From: Devosia sp.
GTDB lineage: Bacteria > Pseudomonadota > Alphaproteobacteria > Rhizobiales > Devosiaceae
Length of the DNA stretch: 64,000 nt
Direction of reading: 5' to 3'
Assembly: GCF_014860165.1 (NCBI RefSeq)
Contig: NZ_JACZKG010000043.1
Coordinates: forward strand, 62,001-126,000
A model generated the notes under the pieces. It had not been told where the DNA came from, ran no database searches, and worked only from the letters and a program-made list of their open reading frames with translations. A program made the translations under genes and the position numbers. Each line of letters opens with the position of its first letter. Within the stretch, counting starts at the first letter, position 1. Shown in pieces: positions 9,516 to 22,461 of this stretch.

Positions 9516-9680
9516 GTGGTGGAACAGATTTACCAGTTGCTCCTGGCGGCAGGATACCCTCCGCGAGGCGTGGACTGGCTGCGTCAGCACCGATTGGCGA
9601 CAATCATTGTCGCGGCCATTGCTGCCTGGGCGTTCTTCATTGCCCTGGGCTGGCTGGTATGGGTCCTACTGACCCGGTAG
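9516..9680 (+). CDS. Small single-span membrane protein with R-x11-W (54 aa)
   Basis: GTG at 9516 has GAGGAG eight bases upstream; a second GTG follows directly. The 54-residue product has an amphipathic N-terminal half (to Arg26) and a single hydrophobic segment, residues 28-52, rich in Ala, Ile and Trp. Arg26 and Trp38 are 12 residues apart, the same spacing as in the small proteins at 43985, 44487, 54206, 58122 and 58277. It is tail-to-tail with another small membrane protein (9703-9855). Function unknown. Confidence 0.55.
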   Translation: MVEQIYQLLLAAGYPPRGVDWLRQHRLATIIVAAIAAWAFFIALGWLVWVLLTR

Positions 9681-9702
9681 CGTGGTGAAGACCGCCTGAG
9701 GA

Positions 9703-9855
9703 TCAGGAACGCTGTGGCTGTTCGCCGAAGGGCCAGCTGCGGCTCTCGCCTCCGGTCACGACATCCAGCGTACCCAGAACAATGATCAGCGGCGCCAGGA
9801 ATATCCACATACCGGCAACAAACAGGACGCGGAGGTGGGGATTCTGGATGACCAT
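9703..9855 (-). CDS. Small single-span membrane protein (50 aa)
   Basis: ATG at 9855 is preceded by AGAGG about nine bases upstream. The product has a short polar start with Arg9, one hydrophobic segment (residues 10-30) and a polar, Gly/Ser-rich C-terminal tail. Trp17 lies eight residues after Arg9, so it does not share the 12-residue spacing of the other small proteins here. A longer frame reaches 9984 but its extra N terminus looks non-coding. Function unknown. Confidence 0.45.
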   Translation of the reverse strand: MVIQNPHLRVLFVAGMWIFLAPLIIVLGTLDVVTGGESRSWPFGEQPQRS

Positions 9856-10067
9856 GATTGAGCCTCTGTTCGCGATCTGCGGGAACCGAGGCCGCCACCA
9901 GCGCTGGGCGATCTCGTGGGCGTTCCAGGCAAATCGCCAGGCTCGGACAGATGTTGCGCACGCCGGCGGGCGCGGCACCACCAAAACGTTCTGTTAACCT
10001 TAATTTCGGGCACGCGATCGCGCGGTCAGCCCGACTATTTGTTCAACGAGTTGGAGGTTTGCGCCGA

Positions 10068-11099
10068 TTAGGCCGTCTGCCGCCGCACTATCTCGAAGCC
10101 GACATTATAGACTTTGGGCCCGGTCGGATTAGTGCCGAAACGATCGACCAGTGCATAGGCTGCCGTCTGGCCAAGGACCTGTCGATCGATGCGAACGCTG
10201 GTCAGGGCGGGAGCTGTGCTCGCGGCAAATTCCTGGTCCCCGAAGCCAATTATTGCAATCTCGTCCGGGATCGACAGGCCTCGCACGGCCGCCTCGATCA
10301 GGGCGCCGTGAGCAAACTGGTCAGAGCTGCAGAAGACAACTGCATGTGGTGGAAGTCCCCGCTCGACAAGAGCGGCCAATGCCTGCCGGCCGACCCCAAG
10401 GGATGCGGAATCGGCGTAGTTCACCTGCTCTACCTTGGTGCCGGTGCGCCTTTCAAAGCGGGCGGTGAAAGCGTCCCGGCGACGCAAGGCGCGCTCGTCA
10501 CCGGCGGTAATGGTGGCGGCATGCGCATATCCGGCATCGGCCGCGAAATCGGCGACCGCGCTGCCCGCCTCGATATGGGAGAAGCCAACGCAACGATCGA
10601 TCGGAGTATCAGAGACGTCCCAGACCTCCACGACGGGGATGCCTGCATTGTGCAGCATGCGCCGTGCGGCGGGCGAATGGTGCACACCCGTCAGCAGAAT
10701 AGCGTCCGGGCGCCGCGACAGATGAGTGGCTATGGCCTTTTCCTCACGCTGAGGATCAAAGCCGGTTTCGCTTAACATGATCTGATAGCCATGCTGCCAC
10801 ATGATTTCGGAAAACGCATGCAGCATGCTCGCATAGACAATGTTGGTGACCGAAGGCACCAGCGCCGCGATGAGGTTCGACTTGTTGGAGGCCAGAGCAC
10901 CGGCGACCGCATTCGGCACATACCCGGTGCGCGCGATGGCGTCCTGAATACGCGTCAGGGTTTCCGGTGACACTTTTTCAGGCGCTGATAGCGCCCGGGA
11001 AACGGTAACCTGTGAGACGCCAGCCAGGCGGCCGACCTCAGCCATCGTGACGCCGCTGCTTCGGCGAATCTGCGCTGGATCTCGGGATCGGCCTACCAT
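10068..11099 (-). CDS. LacI-family transcriptional regulator
   Basis: A 343-residue repressor. Residues 15-65 are the LacI helix-turn-helix and hinge (TMAEVGRLAGVSQVTVSRAL, then AGALAS). The rest is a periplasmic-binding-protein-like effector domain, with the family's GFGD segment near residue 290. It resembles the gluconate-repressor (GntR-type) branch of LacI. It is divergent from the dehydratase operon at 11376. Two palindromes in the intergenic region, 11238-11253 and 11320-11336, are natural operator candidates, the second overlapping the predicted promoter. The inducer is probably a sugar acid or its keto-deoxy derivative (inference). Confidence 0.9.
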   Translation of the reverse strand: MVGRSRDPAQIRRSSGVTMAEVGRLAGVSQVTVSRALSAPEKVSPETLTRIQDAIARTGYVPNAVAGALASNKSNLIAALVPSVTNIVYASMLHAFSEIMWQHGYQIMLSETGFDPQREEKAIATHLSRRPDAILLTGVHHSPAARRMLHNAGIPVVEVWDVSDTPIDRCVGFSHIEAGSAVADFAADAGYAHAATITAGDERALRRRDAFTARFERRTGTKVEQVNYADSASLGVGRQALAALVERGLPPHAVVFCSSDQFAHGALIEAAVRGLSIPDEIAIIGFGDQEFAASTAPALTSVRIDRQVLGQTAAYALVDRFGTNPTGPKVYNVGFEIVRRQTA

Positions 11100-11237
11100 G
11101 TCACGCTCTTATCGGATGCCGACAATCACGCCAAGGGTTGGTCGGAGTGGGATGGGTCCCACCGGGACTCGGGGGCATCGTTGCCAACAGCAGATAGCCA
11201 AATCGTCCCCACAATCGCAGACATTCTGGCACAAGAA

Positions 11238-11253
11238 ATGAATGCGCATTCAT
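11238..11253. promoter_or_regulatory. Candidate LacI-type operator (perfect 16-bp palindrome)
   Basis: ATGAATGCGCATTCAT is a perfect palindrome with a central CG, the form expected of LacI-family operators. It lies between the LacI gene and the dehydratase operon, 139 bases from the former's start. Confidence 0.55.
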
Positions 11254-11319
11254 GTTCGTGCCACATCCCCATCTACCCTGTCAATGCGCTAATATGGCCT
11301 GAAATCATGACCAAGCAGG

Positions 11320-11336
11320 CATTGTTGACAACGATG
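11320..11336. promoter_or_regulatory. Candidate second operator overlapping the -35 box
   Basis: CATTGTTG-A-CAACGATG is an odd-centred inverted repeat with seven of eight arm positions matching. It covers the TTGACA of the predicted promoter, a position where a bound repressor would block RNA polymerase. It is less perfect than the palindrome at 11238. Confidence 0.4.
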
Positions 11337-11353
11337 AATGTGTCCGCATACAC
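11325..11353 (+). promoter_or_regulatory. Predicted sigma-70-type promoter of the dehydratase operon
   Basis: TTGACA at 11325-11330 is followed after 17 bases by ATACAC at 11348-11353. The ribosome binding site GGAGG at 11366 and ATG at 11376 follow, giving a short leader. The -10 box is imperfect. Confidence 0.45.
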
Positions 11354-11375
11354 ACTTGGGCAGCTGGAGGATTTG

Positions 11376-13118
<1,743 letters not shown>

Positions 13119-13127
13119 GACCAGAAC

Positions 13128-14027
13128 ATGGCACTTGCTCTCGAACAGGCTCTGACCGGTATATCGGGTATTCTGGTGACACCCTATGACGCGGCAGGAG
13201 ATGTGGCGCCGCAGCGTCTGAAGCCCATCATGGACCGTGCCCTCGCGGCAGGCCTTCACATGCCGGTGGTCAATGGCAATACCGGCGAGTTTTATGCCCT
13301 CACCACCGAAGAAGCCTCCAGAATGGTACGCGAAGTGGCGGAACTGGTGGATGGGCGCGCGCCCTTGCTGGCCGGGATCGGGCGCGGCATCAGGGATGCC
13401 ATGACGCTGGCGAAAGTGTCGGCTGACGCTGGCGCCGTAGCGCTGATGGTGCATCAACCGCCCGACCCATTCGTCGCGCCGCGCGGCATCGTCGACTATC
13501 TCAAGGCCATTGCGGATGTCTCAGGCGGCCTGCCGATGATGCTGTATCTGCGCAATGACACGATCGGCACCAAGGCAATTGCCGAACTATGCGCCCTGCC
13601 GCAGGTCAGGGGCATAAAATGGGCCACGCCCAATCCTCTGAAACTCGCCGAAGCCAAGGCGGCCTGCGACCCCGACCTTGTCTGGGTCGGCGGGTTGGCC
13701 GAGATATGGGCGCCCACATTCTATGCGGTGGGCGCGCGCGGCTTCACCTCGGGCCTGATCAATGTCTGGCCCGAGCGTTCCATCGCCATCCACGCCGCGC
13801 TTGAGGCCGGCGACTATCGCGGGGCCAATGCGCTCATCGCCGGCATGAAGGCCTTCGAGGAAATCCGCGCTGAGGAAATGAACGGCACCAATGTCACCGC
13901 CGTGAAAGCGGCACTGCTGGCCCAGGGGCTGGACTGCGGTCCGACCCGCCCGCCGTCTGCCTGGCCGTTGACGAGTGCACAACAGACCAAGCTCGACGCC
14001 TTTCTGACACAGAACAAGCTGACCTGA
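13128..14027 (+). CDS. DapA-family aldolase or dehydratase for a keto-deoxy sugar acid
   Basis: A 299-residue TIM-barrel of the dihydrodipicolinate synthase/N-acetylneuraminate lyase superfamily. The phosphate/carboxylate-binding loop GNTGE is at residues 50-54, the catalytic Tyr140 is in MMLYLRND and the Schiff-base Lys164 is in RGIKWATPN. Following the aldonate dehydratase by nine bases, it should act on the 2-keto-3-deoxypentonate. It could cleave it to pyruvate plus glycolaldehyde, or dehydrate it to alpha-ketoglutarate semialdehyde as the DapA-family L-KDA dehydratases do. Sequence alone does not separate these. Either product aldehyde would fit the aldehyde dehydrogenase at 20578. Confidence 0.85.
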   Translation: MALALEQALTGISGILVTPYDAAGDVAPQRLKPIMDRALAAGLHMPVVNGNTGEFYALTTEEASRMVREVAELVDGRAPLLAGIGRGIRDAMTLAKVSADAGAVALMVHQPPDPFVAPRGIVDYLKAIADVSGGLPMMLYLRNDTIGTKAIAELCALPQVRGIKWATPNPLKLAEAKAACDPDLVWVGGLAEIWAPTFYAVGARGFTSGLINVWPERSIAIHAALEAGDYRGANALIAGMKAFEEIRAEEMNGTNVTAVKAALLAQGLDCGPTRPPSAWPLTSAQQTKLDAFLTQNKLT

Positions 14028-14039
14028 AGGACCATCGGA

Positions 14040-14750
14040 ATGGACACCACATTGCGCGACAAGCTGATGACCGTTTCAGTCGCTACCCTTGCGACTGCTC
14101 TCTTCAAACGCGGCCTGCGCAATCAGGTGATTCAAGGTGTGCACCCGGTCAAGGCCAAAGGCGTCAATATGGTCGGGCCGGCCTATACGCTGCGCTACAT
14201 ACCGGCACGAGAGGACCGCAATCAGCTCGCTGAATTCCGCAATCCCGAGCATCCCCAGCGGGTGGCGGTGGAATCCTGTCCGCCCGGCCATGTGCTGGTC
14301 ATGGATAGTCGCAAGGACCCGCGCGCGGCATCGGCCGGCGACATACTGGTGACCCGGCTGATGGTCCGGGGGGTGGCGGGCGTGGTGACCGATGGCGGTT
14401 TCCGCGATGCGGCCACCATCGGCAATCTCGATATTCCCGCTTATCACACCCGCCCGTCGAGCCCGACCAACCTGACTCTGCATGAGGCACTTGACCTCAA
14501 CGTGCCGATCGGTTGCGGCGACGTTGCCGTCTTCCCGGGCGATATTCTGGTCGGCGACGACGATTGTGTCATCGTCATTCCGCAGGATGTCGCCGCCGAA
14601 GTGGCTGACGAGGCCATTGAAATGACCGCCTATGAGGATTTCGTGGTTGAAAAGGTGAAGTCCGGCACGCCAATCATCGGTCTCTATCCCAGGACGAGGG
14701 ACGAATACACTGCGGAGTTTGAAGCCTGGCGCCAGCGCAACGGCCGTTAG
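14040..14750 (+). CDS. RraA-family protein (HMG/CHA aldolase-like)
   Basis: The 236-residue protein shows the RraA fold signature: GVVTDGGFRD near residue 122 with the metal/substrate-contacting Asp and Arg, preceded by AGDIL and followed by CGDVAVFPGDI near 160. Family members are class II pyruvate aldolases (4-hydroxy-4-methyl-2-oxoglutarate aldolase) or oxaloacetate decarboxylases; true RraA inhibits RNase E but is shorter. As the third gene of the dehydratase operon it probably cleaves or decarboxylates a keto acid in the same pathway. The DapA-like gene beside it already supplies aldolase chemistry, so its exact step is open. Confidence 0.78.
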   Translation: MDTTLRDKLMTVSVATLATALFKRGLRNQVIQGVHPVKAKGVNMVGPAYTLRYIPAREDRNQLAEFRNPEHPQRVAVESCPPGHVLVMDSRKDPRAASAGDILVTRLMVRGVAGVVTDGGFRDAATIGNLDIPAYHTRPSSPTNLTLHEALDLNVPIGCGDVAVFPGDILVGDDDCVIVIPQDVAAEVADEAIEMTAYEDFVVEKVKSGTPIIGLYPRTRDEYTAEFEAWRQRNGR

Positions 14751-14870
14751 CATGCGCTCGAAGGCGATCCGTGGCGCAAATGCACAAGAAGCAGCCTTTC
14801 AACCTCGCTCCGGTCTGAAGCGCTGCGCCGTGGCTTCTTGTCACGCCTCATGTTGGGCATTACCAGATTG

Positions 14871-15764
14871 TCATGGCCAAGCCGCATAGGAGCCGTCGCG
14901 TCCGGCTCGCAGCCGCTGCATCTGCTGCCGGTAACGTCCCGGAGAAATGCCCTTGAGACGGGTGAAAAAGCGGTTGAAGTAGCCGGGGTCCCGGAAGCCC
15001 AGGGCATCTGCGATCTCGCTAACCTGCAGCGCCGAGCGCTCCAGCAGGCTCTCGGCATCCTCAAGCAGTCGGCCGTGTACCAGCTCCAGCGGCGACTGGC
15101 CGGTAGCGCGTCGGATCGCTGAAGTCAGCCGATCGGTGGAGATGCCCATGGCACGGGCATAGTCCGCCACTCGCCACTGCGCACGGGCGTTGAGCTCCAC
15201 CAGCTGTATGAAGCCCTGAACCAGCACGCGCGGCGATGCCTGTTGCTGCGTCGCCACCCCGCCCAACCTCCAGAAGGCGATCAGCACGAGGCACAGCCGG
15301 TTCATGATTGCTTCGCGCATGCCGGGCAGTTCATCGAGCATCTCGCGGCGCATGTCCTCAAGATCGCGGATGGTGGCTCGCGCCGCGGCCGCGTCGATGC
15401 GGATGCCCAGCAGCGGCCGGTCAATGGCCTGCCGCAGCGGCCCGGCAATCGAGCTGGCTGGCACGACGCGCCCCAGCGCGGCATCGGAAACAGCCATCGC
15501 CATACCGCGCGCGCCTGCCTCAAGCTGTACGCTGCCTGTGACGCCCCTGGGCAACCAGATGACGCAGGGCGCCTCGATCGGGCCCGCTGCGCTGCCGAAG
15601 CGCACCACGCCGCGACCCGAAGCGAGCACGAAGCCATGCGCACCAAGCCGCACCTTGGCGGCGGGAAAGTCCCACTCGGCGGTGGACAGCGATCCGGCTA
15701 TGTCAGCCACCTCAACATCCTGCGCCAGGCCGGGTCCCGGCGAAGGCATTGTCTGCTGGTCCAT
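14871..15764 (-). CDS. AraC-family transcriptional regulator
   Basis: An N-terminal effector-binding region (residues about 20-170) is followed by the two helix-turn-helix motifs of AraC proteins in the last 100 residues; the C terminus has the classic IADALGFRDPGYFNRFF signature. ATG at 15764 is my choice; GTG at 15836 in the same frame would add 24 residues. The gene is divergent from the transporter operon at 15948 and probably activates it. The effector is likely the transported compound (inference). Confidence 0.85.
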   Translation of the reverse strand: MDQQTMPSPGPGLAQDVEVADIAGSLSTAEWDFPAAKVRLGAHGFVLASGRGVVRFGSAAGPIEAPCVIWLPRGVTGSVQLEAGARGMAMAVSDAALGRVVPASSIAGPLRQAIDRPLLGIRIDAAAARATIRDLEDMRREMLDELPGMREAIMNRLCLVLIAFWRLGGVATQQQASPRVLVQGFIQLVELNARAQWRVADYARAMGISTDRLTSAIRRATGQSPLELVHGRLLEDAESLLERSALQVSEIADALGFRDPGYFNRFFTRLKGISPGRYRQQMQRLRAGRDGSYAAWP

Positions 15765-15947
15765 TTGGCGTCCAGATCTCCCGAAACGCCCGTAAAGTAC
15801 ATTTATCTCTCTGTAATGTCCATTTTCGACGCTCACGTGGCACTCTACCGTTCAGTCAGGGATGGAGCCGGACAGCAAAAGACCAACAAGGTCGCAGCCG
15901 GCACCGCATCTGGGAGCGCCCGCAGTGTCGGGCAGGAGGAGGAAGTC

Positions 15948-17183
15948 ATGACCACTATCAGCCGGAGAACCGTCTTGCAGGGCATGGGCGTCAGCGCCCT
16001 GGCTACGGCCCTGTCGGGCCTGCCGGTCCTCGCGCAGGACCGCACGGCCATCCGTATTGGCTACGCCATTTCCAAGACCGGCCCCAACGCCGCTGGCGCC
16101 GGTATTTCGACGACGCCCAATTACCTGCTCTGGGTCGATGACGTGAACAAGGCGGGCGGCATCACCCTCTCCAAGCTCGGCGTCACCCTGCCGATCGAAG
16201 TCACCGAATATGATGATCGCTCGACGGCCGAAGAGACCGTGCGCGCCATCGAACGCCTGGCCACCCAGGACAATGTCGACCTGATCCTGCCCACCTGGGG
16301 CACCGGCGCCAACCTCGCCTCCGGCCCCACCTTCGATCGCTTTGGGTACCCCCAGCTCGCCGGCACCGCCGTCACCGACATGGCGCCGGACCTGGTCAAG
16401 CGCTGGAAGCACAGCTTCTGGATGCTGGGTGGTGGACACGACTATGCCGAGGCGCTGGTAGCCCTGCTGGTCAAGCAGCGCGACGCCGGCACCATCAACA
16501 ACAAAGTCGCCATCGCCTCGGTCGCCGACGGCTTCGGCATCGACCTCTCCAAAGCCGCCACGCCGGCCTTCACCGAGGCCGGGTTCGAGTTGGTCTATGA
16601 CAAGACCTATCCGCTCGGCACGTCGGACTTTGCCCCTGTTATCAGCGAGGTCGCCGGGCTGGGCGTCGATACCTTCGTTGCCTTCTCCTATCCACCCGAT
16701 ACGTTTGCACTGACCCAGCAGTCGGTGGTCGCCAATTTCAGCCCGAAGGTGTTCTATCTCGGTGTCGGCACCGCCTTCCCCATCTATCCGGGCATTGCCG
16801 GGCCGAACCACAACGGCGTCATGGGTATCGGCGGCATCGACCCCGACAGCGAAGCCCTCGCCGCCTATTTCGAACGGCACACTGCACTCAATGGCCAGGC
16901 ACCCGACAACTGGGCCAGCGCCGTCACCTATGCGAGCCTTGAAATCCTGGCGCAGGCCATCGAGCGCGTGGGCGACATCGACCGCGAGGCCATCTCGGCC
17001 GAAATCTCAAGCGGCGAATTCGATACCATCATCGGCAAGGTGAAGCTGGTCGACAACCAGTTGCGCTCGCTCTGGACCGTCGGCCAGTGGCAGGACGGCA
17101 AGTTTGTCGGGTTGGCGCATACGGAGCGGGCCGGCGCGCGCGAGCCCGTGGTGCCAAAGCCAGCCTGGGTTCCGGCGGCTTAG
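15948..17183 (+). CDS. ABC transporter periplasmic binding protein, branched-chain amino acid type
   Basis: A 411-residue LivJ-type (Peripla_BP_6) binding protein. The start ATG 15948 follows GGAGGAGGAAG. The N terminus has a twin-arginine-like signal (SRRTVLQG, hydrophobic stretch, AQD cleavage site). The mature part begins with IRIGYAISKTGPNAA, typical of the family. It is first in an operon with LivH, LivM, LivG and LivF. Family members carry amino acids but also aromatic acids, amides, urea and sugar acids. The neighbouring aldehyde dehydrogenase suggests a catabolic substrate and not an amino acid. Confidence 0.88.
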   Translation: MTTISRRTVLQGMGVSALATALSGLPVLAQDRTAIRIGYAISKTGPNAAGAGISTTPNYLLWVDDVNKAGGITLSKLGVTLPIEVTEYDDRSTAEETVRAIERLATQDNVDLILPTWGTGANLASGPTFDRFGYPQLAGTAVTDMAPDLVKRWKHSFWMLGGGHDYAEALVALLVKQRDAGTINNKVAIASVADGFGIDLSKAATPAFTEAGFELVYDKTYPLGTSDFAPVISEVAGLGVDTFVAFSYPPDTFALTQQSVVANFSPKVFYLGVGTAFPIYPGIAGPNHNGVMGIGGIDPDSEALAAYFERHTALNGQAPDNWASAVTYASLEILAQAIERVGDIDREAISAEISSGEFDTIIGKVKLVDNQLRSLWTVGQWQDGKFVGLAHTERAGAREPVVPKPAWVPAA

Positions 17184-17191
17184 GCCCTCAC

Positions 17192-17284
17192 CAACCTCTC
17201 CCTGAAGGGGGAGGAGCCAGCCGGTGGCCAGGCAATATACTGCCAAGAACGCGATCTGCTCCTCCCCCTTTCAGGGAGAGGTTG
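17192..17284. repeat. Intergenic palindromic repeat element
   Basis: Two arms, 17192-17217 and 17258-17284, are reverse complements apart from one extra base (CAACCTCTCCCTGAA followed by a G-rich half). They are separated by 40 bases. This CTCTCCCTGAAAGGGGGAGG type of inverted repeat is a common dispersed palindrome in rhizobia-like genomes. It sits between the binding-protein gene and livH, where a hairpin could lower expression of the downstream genes relative to the binding protein or protect the upstream transcript end. Confidence 0.7.
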
Positions 17285-17332
17285 GGTGGGGGTAATCCCT
17301 CGCCTCGATGAACATCAACCACCGGAGCCTCC

Positions 17333-18205
17333 ATGCTCTTCAGCGCCATCCTGACCGGCCTCGTCCTCGGGGGCACCTATGCCCTCGTGGCGATGGGCCT
17401 GACGCTGCAATATGGCGTCGCGCGCATCATGAACCTGGCCTATGGCGACATCATCATCGCGGCCAGCTTTGGCGCTTTCGTGCTGTTCACGGCGCTCGGC
17501 ATCAATCCGCTGCTAGGTATGCTGATCGTCATCCCCGCCGGCTTCGCGCTGAGCTGGCTGATCTATGCCGTGATGCTGCAGCCACTGGCCCGCCGGTCGC
17601 GGGATCGAGGTCGACTTGAGGGCGACTCGATCCTTGCCACCTTCGGTCTGCTCTTTGTCATCCAGGGCGTGGCGCTGGTGATCTTCGGCTCCGGCTTCAT
17701 GAGCTACAGCTACCTTGCCGTGCCAGTCGATATCCTGGGCACCACCATTGCCGCCAATCGCCTGCTGGCTTTCGGGCTGGCCATCACCTTCGGGCTTGGC
17801 CTGTGGCTGGTGCTGACCCGTACCCGCTTCGGCACCGTCATCCGCGCCGTCGCCGCCAATCCGGCTTCGGCGCCCCTTGTCGGCATCGATGTCGACAGCG
17901 TCGCGCGGTTCGCCTTTGCCATCGGCGGGGCGCTCGCCGCGGCCGGTGGCGTGGTGGTCTCGATGTATCTGACCTTCTCGGCCACAATGGGCGTGATCTT
18001 CACCATGAAGGCGCTGATCGTGGTCATCATGGGTGGCGTCGGCAACCTCATGGGCGCGCTGGCCGCCGGGCTTATCCTTGGACTGGTCGAGACGCTGGTT
18101 GCCAGCTTCATCGATCCGGGCCTGACGCTCGCCGCCACCTATCTCATCTTTCTCGCCGTGCTCGTTGTGCGGCCGCAGGGCCTGTTCGGAAAGGCCGCGC
18201 GATGA
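17333..18205 (+). CDS. livH: ABC transporter permease LivH
   Basis: The 290-residue permease has about eight hydrophobic segments and the LivH hallmarks: GLVLGGTYALVAMGLTL at the N terminus, NLAYGD near residue 35 and the cytoplasmic EAA-like loop (GVGNLMGALAAGLILGLVE). GGAG lies five bases before the ATG. It pairs with LivM to form the inner-membrane channel. Its stop overlaps the start of livM by four bases (ATGA), so the two are translationally coupled. A 149-base gap with a palindromic repeat separates it from the binding-protein gene. Confidence 0.92.
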   Translation: MLFSAILTGLVLGGTYALVAMGLTLQYGVARIMNLAYGDIIIAASFGAFVLFTALGINPLLGMLIVIPAGFALSWLIYAVMLQPLARRSRDRGRLEGDSILATFGLLFVIQGVALVIFGSGFMSYSYLAVPVDILGTTIAANRLLAFGLAITFGLGLWLVLTRTRFGTVIRAVAANPASAPLVGIDVDSVARFAFAIGGALAAAGGVVVSMYLTFSATMGVIFTMKALIVVIMGGVGNLMGALAAGLILGLVETLVASFIDPGLTLAATYLIFLAVLVVRPQGLFGKAAR

Positions 18206-19119
18206 AATTCGTCCTTGCCCTCGTCGCACTCGTGGCGCTCGCCTTCGTGCCCAGCTTTGCTGGTCCCTACCCGCTCGGCCTTGGCATCGGCGTCCTCGGT
18301 TATGGCGTGCTCGCCACGGCCTGGGCCATGTTCTCCGGCCCCACCCGCTACATCTCGCTCGCTACCGTAGCCTTCTTCGGCCTCGGCGCCTACACCGTCG
18401 CCGTCCTGAGCGAGACCTTGCCCTATCCCGTCGTCCTGTTCGTCGCGGCTGTCATCGGCCTCGTCGTGGCCCTGATCGTCGGGCTCGCCACGCTGCGGCT
18501 TGCCGGCATCTATTTCGTCATCTTCACCTTCGGTCTCACCGAACTGGTGCGCCAGCTGGTGACCTATTACGAGGTCAACGTCACCCGCACGCTCGGCCGC
18601 TACGTCTTTCTGCCGCTGGGGCCCGAACACATCTATTGGCAATTGCTGGCGCTGCTGGCGGCGACGCTGGGCATGGCCTACTGGGTGCGGCAATCCCGCA
18701 TCGGGCTTGCGCTGCGGGTCATCGGCGACGACCCGGTGGTGGCCAGCCATCTGGGCATTCGCATCACCCGCACCAAGCTGACGCTGTTTTCCATATCCTG
18801 CGTGATCATGACACTGGCAGGCGCCATCCAGGCGCCACGCTGGACCTATATCGAGCCGTCCATCGTGTTCAATCCGACCACCAGCTTCCTTGTCGTCATC
18901 ATGGCCCTGCTGGGCGGGCCCAACCGGCTGTTCGGGCCGCTGCTCGGCGCTGTCCCACTGTTCCTGCTGTTCGAATGGTTGAGCGCCAACTTCCCCAACC
19001 ATTATTCAATCATCCTGGGCCTGCTGTTCATCGCCATCGTCTTTGTGCTGCCCAATGGCGTACTGGCGGCTGGCGAAAGTCTCTGGACCCGCCTCAGCCG
19101 TAGGGAGGCGCGCACATGA
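18202..19119 (+). CDS. livM: ABC transporter permease LivM
   Basis: The 305-residue second permease has about nine hydrophobic stretches. The family pattern GYGVLATAWAMF near residue 34 and ALLGGPNRLFGPLLGA in the C-terminal third are visible. The start ATG 18202 overlaps the livH stop; the frame is open far upstream but only this start gives a LivM N terminus. Its end overlaps livG by four bases. It is the membrane partner of LivH. Confidence 0.92.
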   Translation: MKFVLALVALVALAFVPSFAGPYPLGLGIGVLGYGVLATAWAMFSGPTRYISLATVAFFGLGAYTVAVLSETLPYPVVLFVAAVIGLVVALIVGLATLRLAGIYFVIFTFGLTELVRQLVTYYEVNVTRTLGRYVFLPLGPEHIYWQLLALLAATLGMAYWVRQSRIGLALRVIGDDPVVASHLGIRITRTKLTLFSISCVIMTLAGAIQAPRWTYIEPSIVFNPTTSFLVVIMALLGGPNRLFGPLLGAVPLFLLFEWLSANFPNHYSIILGLLFIAIVFVLPNGVLAAGESLWTRLSRREART

Positions 19120-19833
19120 CCCTCCTCTCGCTCAAGTCAGTCACCAAGCGCTTCGGCGGCCTTACCGCAGTCAACGGGCTCTCATTCGACCTGCTCGAAG
19201 GCGAGACAGTGGGCCTCCTCGGCCCCAATGGCTCGGGCAAGACAACAGCGCTCAACATGATCTCGGGCTATCTGCCGGTTTCGGACGGCACCATCGCCCT
19301 CGCCGGCGACGCCATCAGCACGCTTCGTCCCGAGCGCATCGCCCATCGCGGCGTTGCCCGCACCTTCCAGCTCGTTCGCGCCCTGCCTTCCCTCAGCGTG
19401 GGCGAGAACGTGCTGGCGGCCCTGGCCTTCCGCAAGGAACCGCTCTGGGGCAAGGCGGCGGAGACCCGCATTGCCGACCTCCTCGCCGATGTCGGACTTG
19501 CCGGCCGCGCCGGGCAGCCCGCCGATAGCCTCACCTATATTGACCTCAAGCGCATGGAGCTTGCCCGAGCCCTGGCAAGCGATCCCCGCCTGTTGCTGCT
19601 GGATGAATGGCTCGCAGGCCTCAATCCGACAGAACTGCGCGCCGGCATCGACCTCATCACCTCGCTGCGCCAGCGTGGCATCACCATTCTGCTCGTCGAG
19701 CATGTGATGGATGCCGTGCGCGCCCTTTGCAGCCGTTGCATCGTCATGAATGCCGGCAGCAAGATCGCCGATGGTCCCACGGCCGAAGTGTTGGCTGACG
19801 CCGAAGTCATCCGCGCCTACCTCGGGGACGACC

Positions 19834-19841
<8 letters not shown>
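19116..19841 (+). CDS. livG: ABC transporter ATPase LivG
   Basis: The 241-residue ATPase has Walker A GPNGSGKTT near residue 36, a Q-loop (ARTFQ) and Walker B LLLLDEWLAGL. The signature is degenerate: TYIDLKRMELARAL replaces the usual LSGGQ-like segment, and the residue after Walker B Glu is Trp, as in some LivG proteins. It overlaps livM by four and livF by eight bases. With LivF it energises LivHM. Confidence 0.92.
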
Positions 19842-22029
<2,188 letters not shown>

Positions 22030-22078
22030 GCCAGAGCTGCGGCTGCCCCGTGACTATCGACAGGGCGGCGACCTCAAT

Positions 22079-22116
22079 ACTGGATCCGCGAATTGCATTG
22101 GCGATGCGGGTCCAGT
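22079..22116 (+). terminator. Possible terminator hairpin after the transporter/dehydrogenase operon
   Basis: ACTGGATCCGC at 22079-22089 and GCGGGTCCAGT at 22106-22116 can pair in ten of eleven positions around a 16-base loop. It lies 50 bases after the dehydrogenase stop. There is no T-run, so it is at best a weak or Rho-assisted terminator. Confidence 0.3.
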
Positions 22117-22256
22117 GAGGGGCGACGATGTGAAGGTTCGGGCCAATGGCCTGCCGCCTGGCGGACGCTGGACACGGCACCGCCGATCGACATCGCCGAA
22201 ACGTCTGGGAACCACGCCAATGCCGACGGCTGGAGCGCACGAATGCTGGAGATTTC

Positions 22257-22332
<76 letters not shown>

Positions 22333-22461
22333 ACACGGTGTGGGCATCTAGCATTGACGCCTCTATCGAGCAACCTTGAAACATCAGACTCATGTGGAGA
22401 GCGGGCCCGAACGGTTGCCCTCGCGGCCGCACCGGGTATATTGGCCGGTGGGGGGTCGGGA

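Noticed and set aside
14076..14753. 225-codon frame antisense to the RraA-family gene
   Set aside because: A shadow of the sense gene's high G+C third positions; the sense frame has a clear family signature and operon position.
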